This document shows positions 7,610 to 16,395 of a DNA stretch of 41,050 nucleotides, one piece after another (positions within the stretch are counted from its first letter, which is position 1; every line of letters starts with the position of its first letter). Location of the stretch: positions 1-41,050 of the forward strand of contig JBFMGD010000024.1 in assembly GCA_040751775.1 (NCBI GenBank), in the 5' to 3' direction. The stretch comes from JBFMGD01 sp040751775. Lineage in GTDB: Bacteria; Bacillota; Dethiobacteria; DTU022. The position numbers were made by a program, and so were the translations under genes. The notes below the pieces were generated by a model. The model saw only the letters and a list, made by a program, of their open reading frames with translations, did no database searches and had not been told where the DNA came from.

Positions 7610-8305
7610 ATGCGGCATCTATGGAAGATCATGGCGGCGGGGGAAGGGGGCCAGGGAGTACAGGCCCTGGCGGAAACCCTGGCCCTGGCGGCTTACCGGG
7701 CTGAACGGCAGGCCCTATATATTCCGAATTTCGGTATTGAACAACGCGGCGGGGTATCCCTGGCCATGGTCCAGATTTCCGATCGTGAAATCGGTTCACC
7801 CAAGTTCCTCACAGCCGACCTGGTTGCCGCTTTAAGCCCGCGCTCCCTGGAGCGCTGTGATCGCTATATCGGTAGTGAGACAATTGTTTTATATGATAAT
7901 TCGCTGATGGAAGCGCCTGCTGTCGCTGACGAGGTAGTCGGATTGCAGTCTTACGATACGATCGCTCCGGATGCGTTTGCCGAGCGAACCGGGTACCGGG
8001 AAGGCAGATCGGCGGCTAAACGGCCGGTGGCAGGAAAGTTTGTTGCCGTTCCCGCCGCCGATCAGGCACGCAAGATGTTGCATCCGCGGGTTTTCAATAT
8101 GATTATCCTGGGGGCGATTACCGGGTTGACCCGGGTCATTGATTTGGCTTTGATCAAAGAAGCTCTGGAGGTGAAGTTGAACCGCCGCTTCGAAGCTGAT
8201 CCCAGGTTGAGAGATCACAATTTCAGGGCGTTGGAACTGGGTTACGAGCAGGTCCGCGAAGCCGGCGAGGCTGTGGCGGCGGCGCCCCCAGGAGGTCGAT
8301 TATAA
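7610..8305 (+). CDS. 2-oxoacid:ferredoxin oxidoreductase, gamma subunit
   Basis: This subunit holds the CoA-binding/catalytic gamma domain. The 231-residue protein begins with the conserved AAGEGGQGVQALAETLALAA loop and FGIEQRGGVS. ATG at 7610 is chosen because AGGGAGG lies about 7 bases upstream; a TTG at 7592 lies before that site. The stop TAA overlaps or touches the start region of the ferredoxin gene. Separate alpha, beta, gamma and ferredoxin genes are typical of four-subunit enzymes in anaerobes. Confidence 0.91.
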   Translation: MRHLWKIMAAGEGGQGVQALAETLALAAYRAERQALYIPNFGIEQRGGVSLAMVQISDREIGSPKFLTADLVAALSPRSLERCDRYIGSETIVLYDNSLMEAPAVADEVVGLQSYDTIAPDAFAERTGYREGRSAAKRPVAGKFVAVPAADQARKMLHPRVFNMIILGAITGLTRVIDLALIKEALEVKLNRRFEADPRLRDHNFRALELGYEQVREAGEAVAAAPPGGRL

Positions 8306-8595
8306 TTACTACGTTTTCCCGTCTGGAAACCAGGGGTCTGAAGGGTATATTTTGCATCTCCCCCGCGTTGTGCAAGGGTTGCGGTTTGTGTATCGAAAAG
8401 TGCCCTTCACAGGTAATCGACTGGTCGACTACGATTGGGATTTACGGAACGCCAATTGTTGAACCGAAGCGCATGGAGCGCTGTACCGGCTGCAAGTTGT
8501 GCCAATACCTCTGCCCCGATGCCGCGATCGATGTTATCCGTGAACAAAAACCGTCCTCAGCTAAATTAAAAGAGGAACACGCCAAAGCACATTGA
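8305..8595 (+). CDS. 2-oxoacid:ferredoxin oxidoreductase, ferredoxin (delta) subunit
   Basis: A 2x[4Fe-4S] ferredoxin that would take electrons from the alpha/beta/gamma complex. Two clusters are visible: CKGCGLCIEKCP and CTGCKLCQYLCP. The reading frame is open upstream of the first cysteine and contains the expected lead-in GLKGIFCISPAL, but there is no ATG, GTG or TTG before TTG 8368, which would start at the first cluster. AGGAGG (8290-8295) points to ATA at 8302 or ATT at 8305 as the start, giving about 96 residues. Its stop is 3 bases from the convergent DUF3786 gene. Confidence 0.85.
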   Translation: MTTFSRLETRGLKGIFCISPALCKGCGLCIEKCPSQVIDWSTTIGIYGTPIVEPKRMERCTGCKLCQYLCPDAAIDVIREQKPSSAKLKEEHAKAH

Positions 8596-8598
8596 ATA

Positions 8599-9222
8599 CT
8601 ATTCTATGATTTTTTTCATTTCACCGTTAACGATAGCCGGCAAGTGGGCATAGTCTTCTGTGGGCAGGTATGACGATGCTCGCGCGTCAAAAAGGATATT
8701 GGCCGATGCGGGCATTTCTTCATCGCCCGGCCACAGCACAAAACACAAGGGCACGCACGGCATTACCGGAATGACCGCGCTGACCCCGCCTGTACCGGCC
8801 TGATAACCGCCCAGCGCCGTCGCAGCCCGGCTGAACGCTTCCGGCCGGTCGGCAAACGTTTTGAGAAAAGGGGTTACCGCCCTCCGTTGAAACGGGTCCA
8901 TGTAGATGTCGCCGCCGGGCAGGTGGCGAAATGATACCCACCGACCCTCCAGGGAGGCGCCGTCGGCTGTAACAAGGTAGTGCAGCGCGATAATGGCCAG
9001 GTAAAGGGAAACTTCATTTCCATCCTGATCTTTTACCCGGCCTTGAGGGAAAGTGACGTGGTAAGGCCGGTTTATGAAAGGCAGCCGAAAAACGGCTTCT
9101 TGTTTATTAAAAGATACTTGCGCTCGAGCGGCAACCTGCAGCGGATCCAGTTTGGCCAGTGCCTCCGCCGCCCGGTTGTAGGTTACATCCAGGTTAAAAA
9201 AACTGCGTTTGTGATTATCTAT
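8599..9222 (-). CDS. DUF3786 family protein
   Basis: Function unknown; the family occurs mainly in anaerobes. The C-terminal half has the family pattern: a GGYQAGTGGVSAVIPVMPCV segment, then FVLWPGDEEMPASANILFD and YLPTEDYAHL. The frame stays open upstream to about 9262 without ATG, GTG or TTG. It encodes a plausible N-terminus with LDVTYNRAAEALAKLDP. GGAGG on the minus strand (9235-9231) lies 8 bases before ATA at 9222-9220, so I take ATA as the start, giving 207 residues. The shorter ATG at 8901 would drop half the domain. It is transcribed away from the DUF523 gene. Confidence 0.78.
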   Translation of the reverse strand: MDNHKRSFFNLDVTYNRAAEALAKLDPLQVAARAQVSFNKQEAVFRLPFINRPYHVTFPQGRVKDQDGNEVSLYLAIIALHYLVTADGASLEGRWVSFRHLPGGDIYMDPFQRRAVTPFLKTFADRPEAFSRAATALGGYQAGTGGVSAVIPVMPCVPLCFVLWPGDEEMPASANILFDARASSYLPTEDYAHLPAIVNGEMKKIIE

Positions 9223-9273
9223 AGCTAACGCCTCCGATGGTGTATTATTATGTCCGGCACGGGAGATGATTGA

Positions 9274-9738
9274 TTGTCCAAGCGAACTTACCTGGTCAGC
9301 GCCTGTCTACTTGGGCTGTCCACCCGTTACGATGGCGCTCACAACCGCAACCGGGCTGTGCTTGCTTTTTGTCGTGCGCACAACATTATTCCGGTATGTC
9401 CTGAACAGCTGGGCGGCCTGCCCACGCCACGCCTGGCGGCAGAGATTACCGGCGGTGATGGGGCCGCTGTTCTTGATGGCAAGGCTGCGGTGCTAACCAA
9501 AGCCGGTTGCGATGTCACCGCGTCTTTTAAGTACGGCGCCGTTCAGGTTTTGCAGTTGGCCGGTTTGCATGAAATCAGCGGTGCCATATTCAAGTCCGCC
9601 AGCCCTTCTTGCGGTTCAGGATTGATCTATGACGGGTCTTTCAGCGGCTGTCGCAGAGCTGGCGATGGTGTGACGACGGCGCTGTTGAAGCGGCACGGGA
9701 TCCATGTTTTCAATGAGCACTGTCTGCTGCCGTGCTAG
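9274..9738 (+). CDS. DUF523 family protein
   Basis: A 154-residue protein of unknown biochemical role. Conserved cysteine motifs are VSACLLGLSTRYDG at the N-terminus, PVCPEQLGGLPTPR in the middle and SPSCGSG near residue 110, suggesting a metal or thiol site. The start is TTG at 9274 with GGGAG (9261-9265) 8 bases upstream; the ATG at 9266 is in another frame. It is divergent from DUF3786, whose predicted start is 51 bases away, so they may share a regulatory region. It converges on the alpha/beta hydrolase gene. Confidence 0.88.
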   Translation: MSKRTYLVSACLLGLSTRYDGAHNRNRAVLAFCRAHNIIPVCPEQLGGLPTPRLAAEITGGDGAAVLDGKAAVLTKAGCDVTASFKYGAVQVLQLAGLHEISGAIFKSASPSCGSGLIYDGSFSGCRRAGDGVTTALLKRHGIHVFNEHCLLPC

Positions 9739-9743
9739 TAAAA

Positions 9744-10508
9744 CTACTTTTTGATCAGTTTTTCCACGAAGCGCGAAACGGCTGTGTTGACCGCTTCCGG
9801 CGCTTCTACCATAACCATATGCCCTGCTTTAGGCACCTCCACCAGTTCACCGGCCGATAGAGCCTGTTCCAGGAAGCGGCTGTATTTAACCGGCGTAAGC
9901 CGGTCTGCCTCGCCGCAGATAATCAAGCTCCGCTGGGTAATGCGCGGCAGTTCGGTCATAATGTTAAACCGATCGCATGCGGTGAAGTCCGACAGGAACA
10001 GCGCGGCCGGAGTAGCTTGCATTTCTCTTTCCCCTTCTTGTAGCAGCTCCTTTGAGGCGTCCGGTCCGTAGGCATATTCAGCCATGCCGGCCGGAACCCG
10101 TCCTCCTCTAAGGTTTTCCAAAATTGCCGGGGCTACGCGCAATCGCGCTCCGGTTCCCACCAGGATTAGCCCGGCCAGGCCATCCGGATAATGCAGCGCG
10201 TAGTCCATGGCGAGTGCACCGCCCATCGAATGACCGCCTAATATAAAATGTGACAAACCCAGTGTCAGGGTCAGCTCTTTGATCCACTCGCGGTAACCGG
10301 CAATGGTATCATGCGTGTTTCCCTCTGATCGGCCGTGTCCCGGCAGATCAACGGCCAGCGGGTTTACAGGTTCGCTTAAGCCGGTGAGTTGGTAGAGCCA
10401 GTGCCGGTGGCTGCCGCCCGATCCGTGACAAAAAAGCACCGGCAAACCGGGCCTGGTGGTCTCCCCGGCATAATAGGAACGCTTTCCTTTAATCTCTACA
10501 AACGGCAC
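9744..10508 (-). CDS. alpha/beta hydrolase
   Basis: A serine hydrolase of the alpha/beta fold with no assignable substrate. The triad can be placed at Ser94 (GGHSMGG), Asp202 (CGEADRLTP) and His230 (KAGHMVMVEAP), with the oxyanion segment HGSGGSHRHW near residue 31. I start at GTG 10508, giving 254 residues, because GGAGG on the minus strand sits 8 bases before it; the ATG at 10523 overlaps that RBS. No signal peptide is seen, so it is cytoplasmic. It is divergent from guaB. Confidence 0.88.
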   Translation of the reverse strand: MPFVEIKGKRSYYAGETTRPGLPVLFCHGSGGSHRHWLYQLTGLSEPVNPLAVDLPGHGRSEGNTHDTIAGYREWIKELTLTLGLSHFILGGHSMGGALAMDYALHYPDGLAGLILVGTGARLRVAPAILENLRGGRVPAGMAEYAYGPDASKELLQEGEREMQATPAALFLSDFTACDRFNIMTELPRITQRSLIICGEADRLTPVKYSRFLEQALSAGELVEVPKAGHMVMVEAPEAVNTAVSRFVEKLIKK

Positions 10509-10647
10509 ATCCAGCACCTCCATCTATGGCCAGTTCAATATCTATCCGTATGTTTCTTTAAAACCCCGGCGTGATCCTGCCTGACCGGGCGAAATATTCC
10601 ACCTGGCCCTGAGCGCAGCAGTTTTACGGCCTCGGCACCGTCTGTTG

Positions 10648-10676
10648 TTGACACCTGTTATGGGGTCTGTTATCAT
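10648..10676 (+). promoter_or_regulatory. sigma-A promoter of guaB
   Basis: TTGACA (10648-10653) and TATCAT (10671-10676) are separated by 17 bases. The predicted start near 10683 leaves a leader of about 34 bases before the TTG start. There is no room for a purine riboswitch in that leader. Confidence 0.85.
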
Positions 10677-10716
10677 ATTTGAAATATCATTGCCGGAATA
10701 TACGGGAGGGAGAGTA

Positions 10717-12171
10717 TTGCTGTCCGATAAATTTTCCCGGGAAGGCCTCACTTTTGACGATGTTCTGCTGGTGCCCGCCAAATCAAGGATTCTGCCCCGG
10801 GATGTAGATGTAGCCACCCGGCTTACACGCCGGATCAGGCTGCATCTCCCGCTGATGTCGGCCGGCATGGATACGGTTACCGAATCCCGCATGGCTATCG
10901 CCATGGCTCGTGAGGGAGGGATCGGGGTTATTCACCGCAACCTCACGCTGGAAAAACAGGCCGAAGAGGTTGATAAGGTAAAACGCTCCGAACATGGCGT
11001 GATCACCAATCCGTTTCGCCTTTCCCCGGAGCATACCGTTAACGATGCCGCCGCCTTGATGGAGCGTTATCGAATATCAGGCGTTCCGATTACCGTCGGA
11101 GAGCGCCTGGTCGGTATTATCACTAACCGGGACCTGCGGTTTGAAGATGACTATACTTTACCGATCGGTGAAGTGATGACCCGTGAAGGTTTGGTGACGG
11201 CGCCGGAAGGGACAACACTGAAGCAAGCACAGGAAATTTTACGGCGGTATAAGGTGGAAAAGCTGCCCATCGTCGACGATCAATTTAACCTCAAGGGTTT
11301 AATCACGATTAAGGATATCGAGAAGGCGATCCAATATCCCCGTTCGTCTAAGGATGAGGCCGGGCGGCTCTTGGCCGCGGCCGCGGTAGGTGTCGGCAAT
11401 GACGCTATATTAAGGGCTGAAGCCCTTGTCAGCGCCGGGGTGGATTTAATCGTGGTTGACTCGGCTCACGGGCATTCCCAGTTGGTGATCGACACGGTTA
11501 AAGATTTGAAACGGCGTTATCCCGAGCTGCAGGTTATGGCGGGAAATGTGGCTACCGCGGAAGGGGCCCGCGATCTGATCAAAGCCGGCGCCGATGCGGT
11601 TAAAGTAGGGGTCGGTCCGGGCTCCATCTGTACCACTCGGGTAATTGCCGGGATCGGTGTCCCCCAGGTTACCGCCATCTACGATGCGGCCAGAGTCGGC
11701 CAGGAATATGATATCCCAATAATCGCCGACGGCGGGATTAAGTTTTCCGGGGACTTGACCAAGGCTGTTGCTGCCGGGGCCAGTGTGGTTATGATCGGCA
11801 GCCTCTTTGCGGGGACCGAAGAGAGCCCGGGTGAGTTTGAAATATACCAGGGCCGCAGTTACAAGGTTTACCGTGGCATGGGTTCTCTGGGTGCGATGAA
11901 AGAAGGAAGCCGGGATCGATACTTCCAGGAACATGAGCAGAAGCTAGTTCCGGAAGGAATCGAGGGGCGTGTTCCCTTCCGGGGCACAATTGGTGATATG
12001 GTCTTTCAGCTGATCGGCGGGTTGAGGGCCGGCATGGGCTATTGCGGGGTAAAGAATATTGAAGAGCTGCAGCACAAAACCCGTTTTATTCGTATCTCCG
12101 GCGCCGGTTTAAAAGAGAGCCACCCGCACAGCGTCCAAATCACCAAAGAGGCTCCCAATTATAGTTTTTAG
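10717..12171 (+). CDS. guaB: inosine-5'-monophosphate dehydrogenase
   Basis: Oxidises IMP to XMP with NAD, the committed step of GMP synthesis. The 484-residue protein has the TIM barrel interrupted by two CBS domains (about residues 95-210). The catalytic Cys305 lies in GPGSICTTRVIAG, and a flap follows. TTG at 10717 is preferred since GGGAGGGA is about 5 bases upstream and the promoter's start site excludes ATG 10645. It is a single-gene unit between promoter 10648 and the terminator at 12203. Confidence 0.96.
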   Translation: MLSDKFSREGLTFDDVLLVPAKSRILPRDVDVATRLTRRIRLHLPLMSAGMDTVTESRMAIAMAREGGIGVIHRNLTLEKQAEEVDKVKRSEHGVITNPFRLSPEHTVNDAAALMERYRISGVPITVGERLVGIITNRDLRFEDDYTLPIGEVMTREGLVTAPEGTTLKQAQEILRRYKVEKLPIVDDQFNLKGLITIKDIEKAIQYPRSSKDEAGRLLAAAAVGVGNDAILRAEALVSAGVDLIVVDSAHGHSQLVIDTVKDLKRRYPELQVMAGNVATAEGARDLIKAGADAVKVGVGPGSICTTRVIAGIGVPQVTAIYDAARVGQEYDIPIIADGGIKFSGDLTKAVAAGASVVMIGSLFAGTEESPGEFEIYQGRSYKVYRGMGSLGAMKEGSRDRYFQEHEQKLVPEGIEGRVPFRGTIGDMVFQLIGGLRAGMGYCGVKNIEELQHKTRFIRISGAGLKESHPHSVQITKEAPNYSF

Positions 12172-12202
12172 ACGCACCTATTATTTTATTCTGGAGATGA
12201 AG

Positions 12203-12232
12203 CCGCAGGCGGGCCGGTGCCTGCGGTTTTTT
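12203..12232 (+). terminator. rho-independent terminator of guaB
   Basis: CCGCAGGC (12203-12210) pairs perfectly with GCCTGCGG (12219-12226) around an 8-base loop, followed by six T. Confidence 0.92.
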
Positions 12233-12254
12233 AGTAACTTATAAGGGGAAAAGA

Positions 12255-13676
12255 ATGAGTTTCACGACACGCTGTGCGTACCCGTTACTGGAAGCGCTGC
12301 AAGAACAGCTGGGGGTTGAACGATACCGCTTTCATGTGCCTGCCCATACGGCGTCAGGAAATTTCTGGAGCCGCTACGATTTAACTGAACTGCCGGGACT
12401 GGATCACCTCTTTGCCCCCCGGGGGAGCATCGCCCGGGCCCAGGAACTGGCAGCGGCTGTTTTTCAGGCGGACCGGACCTATTTTTTAGTAAACGGCAGC
12501 AGTGCGGGGCTGGCGGCGGCGATTGCCGCTTTGTGCCGTGCCGGGCAGTCGATTGTTCTCAGCCGCCATTGCCATCGCTCAGTAGCCGCGGGATTGATCG
12601 TCTCCGGGGCAAAACCATTATTTTTACCGGCTCCGGAAGACGAATTCGGCATACCAGCCGGTCCGACCAGCGCGCAGGTTGAAGCGGTTTTATCCGGATT
12701 AACAGCCGCTCCGGCGGCTCTGTTGGTAACCAGCCCCAATTACTGGGGCATCAGCTGTAACCTGCCGGCAATCGCTGACTGCGCGCGCCGAGCAGGAATT
12801 CCGCTGCTGGTTGACGAAGCCCACGGAGGGCACTTTATTTTTCATGAAGATATGCCAACCGGGGCCGCCCCTGCCGGAGCGTCACTTTGGGTTAACAGCG
12901 CTCATAAAACCCTTGGCGCGCTTACTCCCGGAGCGTACCTGCATCTGCGGCAAAACGGCACTGTTGATCTGGACAGGCTGGAGGCGGCTTTGGCGCTGTT
13001 TCAGACGTCAAGTCCTCCGTACCCGGTGCTTCTTTCACTTGACCTCGTGCGGGGACGCCTGCACGAGCAGGGTAGGGAGATCTTTGCGGAAGCCCTGCAT
13101 ACAGCCCGCCAGGCGCGGCGCCAGTTTGATCTGCTGCGCCGGTTCTGCTGCCTGGAACAGGCGGATTTACCGGCGGATTGCAGCCTCGATCCGCTGCGGT
13201 TGACAGTCCGCTGGGCGGATGCGGCCATAAACGGTTTCCGGCTTTATAACTCATTACATCAGAAGCATAGAGTTGCGCTGGAGATGGCGGGCGCACGCTA
13301 CCTGGTGGCTATAATTCATCCGGGAGCGCCTGAAAAAGCGGTTCCCGCCTTAATCAACGCGCTGCAAGAGGCCGAAAAAACCGCTGTTAGCGGCCCGCTG
13401 TCCGGCATAACCGGCCCATATCCCATACCGGAACAACGGATGACTCCGCGGGAAGCGGTTGACGCTCCGGCCAGGCGGGTTTCCTGGCGGGAAGCGGCGG
13501 GCGCTGTTTCGGCGCAGTTGGTGACCCCATTTCCTCCCGGTGTCCCGGTTCTCTACCCGGGTGAGGAAATCTCCGGAGAGCTGTTGGAGCGCCTTGCTGC
13601 TGATTTACGACAAGGGGTCCATTTCCAAGATCTGGAGCCAGCGGCACCGGAGTCGATCCGGGTTGTATCTGTTTAG
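12255..13676 (+). CDS. yaaO: Orn/Lys/Arg decarboxylase family PLP enzyme (YaaO-like)
   Basis: A fold-type I PLP enzyme of the arginine/lysine/ornithine decarboxylase group; the substrate is not proven. The 473-residue protein has the Schiff-base lysine K218 in NSAHKTLGALTPGAYL, the LVDEAHGGHF aspartate motif before it, and the C-terminal decarboxylase domain from about residue 400 (VTPFPPGVPVLYPGEEIS). It is shorter than E. coli-type enzymes and lacks their N-terminal wing, like YaaO and SpeA of Bacillus. RBS AAGGGG precedes the ATG. It sits next to tmk as yaaO does in B. subtilis. Confidence 0.9.
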   Translation: MSFTTRCAYPLLEALQEQLGVERYRFHVPAHTASGNFWSRYDLTELPGLDHLFAPRGSIARAQELAAAVFQADRTYFLVNGSSAGLAAAIAALCRAGQSIVLSRHCHRSVAAGLIVSGAKPLFLPAPEDEFGIPAGPTSAQVEAVLSGLTAAPAALLVTSPNYWGISCNLPAIADCARRAGIPLLVDEAHGGHFIFHEDMPTGAAPAGASLWVNSAHKTLGALTPGAYLHLRQNGTVDLDRLEAALALFQTSSPPYPVLLSLDLVRGRLHEQGREIFAEALHTARQARRQFDLLRRFCCLEQADLPADCSLDPLRLTVRWADAAINGFRLYNSLHQKHRVALEMAGARYLVAIIHPGAPEKAVPALINALQEAEKTAVSGPLSGITGPYPIPEQRMTPREAVDAPARRVSWREAAGAVSAQLVTPFPPGVPVLYPGEEISGELLERLAADLRQGVHFQDLEPAAPESIRVVSV

Positions 13677-13824
13677 ATAAGCCCTTTGTTAGGCAACGAT
13701 GTTGATATTATGGCACGTCTAAACATATCTGCATACACTTGGTTCGTCACTGAGGCTGGAGCGGGCCGGCTTGACGTGCCCTAAAGTCCAGGATGGCGAA
13801 CGGAGAACCAAGGAGGAACTGATT

Positions 13825-14442
13825 TTGACGGAAGGGCTGTTCATTACCCTCGAAGGGATCGACGGATCCGGGAAAACCACCCAGGCGCGGTTGCTTACGG
13901 AACGCCTTCAGTCGGATCATATTCCCTATCTTCTGCTCAGAGAGCCGGGCGGGACAACCGTGGGCGAATCGATCAGGCAGATCCTGCTCGGGGCGGCTTA
14001 TTCTATAACCCTCGAAACAGAGGTGCTGCTCTATGCGGCGGCCCGGGCCGAATTGGTGAAAGAGGTGATTCGGCCGGCTTTGACAACAGGCCACCTGGTG
14101 GTCTGTGACCGGTATATCGATTCCACAACCGCTTACCAGGGTTACGGCGCGGGAGAAAACTTAGCCTGGATTCACACTCTCAACGAAAAAGTGACCGGCG
14201 GCCTGGCTCCGCGGCTTACCTTTTTGCTGGATCTGTCGGTTGAGGAGGCGTTGTTGCGTCGCGGTGGCGGCGGAGACCGGATTGAGATCAGAAATCAGGA
14301 TTACCACGAGCGAGTGCGCCGCGGCTACCTGATCCTGTCAGAATTGGAGCCGGAACGATTCAGGGTTATTGACGCGTCGCTTGCCCCGGCGGAGCAGCAG
14401 CGTATTATCTGGCAAGAGATCAACAAGTATATTGAGAAGTGA
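13825..14442 (+). CDS. tmk: thymidylate kinase
   Basis: Phosphorylates dTMP to dTDP. The 205-residue protein has P-loop GIDGSGKTTQARLL near its N-terminus, the substrate motif CDRYIDSTTAYQGYG, and a LID with LLRRGGGGDRIE. TTG at 13825 is the start: AAGGAGGA (13810-13817) is 7 bases upstream, and ATG 13771 would add 18 non-family residues. The stop lies in a short GAGAAGT duplication (14434-14447). holB follows after 89 bases. Confidence 0.95.
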   Translation: MTEGLFITLEGIDGSGKTTQARLLTERLQSDHIPYLLLREPGGTTVGESIRQILLGAAYSITLETEVLLYAAARAELVKEVIRPALTTGHLVVCDRYIDSTTAYQGYGAGENLAWIHTLNEKVTGGLAPRLTFLLDLSVEEALLRRGGGGDRIEIRNQDYHERVRRGYLILSELEPERFRVIDASLAPAEQQRIIWQEINKYIEK

Positions 14443-14531
14443 GAAGTGGGAAAAAGCCAATTACATTTAATAAACCGTGATTGTCTCTGTTGTGACACGG
14501 CGGCGGCGGGCAGCCCGGCGAAAGGACACAA

Positions 14532-15521
14532 GTGAACCGATCCATGCAATCTTTAAAAGGTCAATCAGGACTAAAGCAGGCATTTAGCCGTATGCTGGCC
14601 GGGGGCACGGTCAGCCATGCCGTTCTGATTGCCGGCCCTGACGGCAGCGGTAAGCGGACCTGGGGCCGTGCCCTGGCGCAGGCGCTGCTCTGTTCCGAAC
14701 GGCAGGAGCAAGCAGAACCCTGCCGCCGCTGTTTATCCTGCCGGCAATTCCAATCCGAAAACCACCCCAGTTTCGTTTATCTTGAACCGGATGGACGCAA
14801 TCTAAAAATTGACCAGATCCGGGCGATACGCGGCAGTTTGTATTTGAAAGGAGACAGCCGCGTCTGCCTGATTAATCAGGCAGAACGGATGACTGCCGAA
14901 GCATGTTCTTCGCTCTTAAAGATTCTCGAAGAACCGCCGCCCGGCCTTTACTTCATCCTTTTGAGCGCCCAACCTGCCCGGTTGTTCACCACAATACTTT
15001 CACGCTGCCAGCGGTTTACGTTACAGCGCTTGAGCGAAAGCGAAATAACGGATATATTAAATGAGAGAACAGCCCTGCATTCCGTCGAATCAGTACTGGT
15101 TTCCCGGCTAAGCGGTGGTTTGCCTGGAGCCGCCCTTGGTCTGGCCGCGGACGAGGCTTTGGAACAACGCCATGCGGATGCAGTACAGTTGGTCCGTGAT
15201 CTGTCGTCCGGCCGGGCCGGCTCTCCTCACGCACTAATATCGCGTGCTGCGGTCCTGGCGGAGCGGGAAGATCTGATCGATTTCCTGGCTCTGGTTCATC
15301 TCAACTTTCGGGATGTTTTAATCTGGTCGCTCTGTCGAAAAGAAGAGCTGATGATCAATCCAGAAAGCGCCGCGTTATGGGGCGACCTCTGTTTCACCCG
15401 CGGCCTCGAGGATGCCGTGGAGTTGATCAATCAAACGATCATGGACTTGCTTACCACGAATATTAACCGCCGCTTGGCTTTAGAAGGGTTATTGTTCATG
15501 CTGCAAAGGAGGATGTCTTAA
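14532..15521 (+). CDS. holB: DNA polymerase III delta-prime subunit
   Basis: Clamp-loader subunit that works with DnaX and HolA. The 329-residue protein begins with a Walker A-like GPDGSGKRTWGRALA (about 36-50), a zinc module with cysteines at CRRCLSC, and the SRC motif near residue 157. GTG at 14532 has AAAGGA 5 bases upstream. The B. subtilis genes yaaQ and yaaR that lie between tmk and holB are absent. It ends directly before yaaT. Confidence 0.94.
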   Translation: MNRSMQSLKGQSGLKQAFSRMLAGGTVSHAVLIAGPDGSGKRTWGRALAQALLCSERQEQAEPCRRCLSCRQFQSENHPSFVYLEPDGRNLKIDQIRAIRGSLYLKGDSRVCLINQAERMTAEACSSLLKILEEPPPGLYFILLSAQPARLFTTILSRCQRFTLQRLSESEITDILNERTALHSVESVLVSRLSGGLPGAALGLAADEALEQRHADAVQLVRDLSSGRAGSPHALISRAAVLAEREDLIDFLALVHLNFRDVLIWSLCRKEELMINPESAALWGDLCFTRGLEDAVELINQTIMDLLTTNINRRLALEGLLFMLQRRMS

Positions 15522-16322
15522 GTGACCAAGGTAATTGGAATACGTTTCAGGCGAGCCGGTAAAACATATTATTTTGATCCGGGTGAACACGAGATCGCGG
15601 TGGGAGATAAAGCGATTGTGGAAACCGCTCGCGGCCAGGAGTTGGGAGAGGTGGTTGTCGGTAAGAAGAGCGTTTCGGAAACAGAACTGGTTCTTCCTCT
15701 CAAAAAAGTGGTTCGCCTTGCTACGGAAGCTGATCTTCGTCAGGTAGAGGAAAACAAGAAGAAAGAAGCGGAAGCTTTTCAAAAATGCCAGGGACAAATT
15801 GAGCGCCATGGATTGAACATGAAGTTGGTTGGTGTTGAGCTAACCTTTGATCGCAGTAAGATAATATTTTTCTTTACCTCTGAAGAAAGGGTCGATTTCA
15901 GAGAGTTAGTGAAAGACCTCGCGGCAATCTTTAAAACACGGATTGAGCTGCGGCAGATTGGCGTGCGGGATGAAGCCAAAATTAAAGGAGGAGTAGGACC
16001 GTGCGGCCGGGCGTTTTGTTGTTCCAGTTTTATGGAAGAGTTTGAGCCGGTCTCCATCCGGATGGCCAAGGGACAAAATTTATCGTTGAACCCAACAAAA
16101 ATTTCCGGTGTTTGCAGCCGATTGATGTGTTGTCTCCGCTTTGAGATGAGCGCCTATGACGAAGCCAGGCAAGAACTACCCGCGCCGGGGGATACGGTGA
16201 TTACACCGGACGGTGAAGGTAGGGTGGAATCCATGGACGCGCAAAAGAAACTGGTGCATGTGAAGATTAACGACTCCGGATGCATCCGTGAATTTCCCCT
16301 GGAAGAAGTGGATCGGACTTAA
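15522..16322 (+). CDS. ricT: PSP1 domain protein YaaT/RicT
   Basis: In B. subtilis RicT acts with RicA and RicF to promote RNase Y-dependent mRNA maturation, and this influences sporulation and competence. The 266-residue protein has the PSP1 domain in its central part. Six cysteines (161, 166, 167, 198, 203, 204) lie in CGRAFCC and VCSRLMCC and fit the iron-sulfur ligands described for the Ric complex. The GTG start follows the holB stop without a gap; RBS AAAGGAGGA (15506-15513) is inside holB, so translation is probably coupled. A bidirectional terminator follows. Confidence 0.94.
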   Translation: MTKVIGIRFRRAGKTYYFDPGEHEIAVGDKAIVETARGQELGEVVVGKKSVSETELVLPLKKVVRLATEADLRQVEENKKKEAEAFQKCQGQIERHGLNMKLVGVELTFDRSKIIFFFTSEERVDFRELVKDLAAIFKTRIELRQIGVRDEAKIKGGVGPCGRAFCCSSFMEEFEPVSIRMAKGQNLSLNPTKISGVCSRLMCCLRFEMSAYDEARQELPAPGDTVITPDGEGRVESMDAQKKLVHVKINDSGCIREFPLEEVDRT

Positions 16323-16362
16323 AAAAGCTGCTGGCATATGCATATAGCCCAGCAGCTTTTTT
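16321..16362. terminator. bidirectional terminator between ricT and abrB
   Basis: AAAAAAGCTGCTGG (16321-16334) and CCAGCAGCTTTTTT (16349-16362) form a strong hairpin with a run of A on one side and T on the other. It can stop the convergent transcripts of both genes. Confidence 0.9.
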
Positions 16363-16395
16363 AAAAAATGCACGTGCTATCTTTCCCGGTACAGC

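Noticed and set aside
10524..10716. Possible purine riboswitch before guaB
   Set aside because: The clear promoter leaves a leader of only about 34 bases, and no aptamer core is visible.
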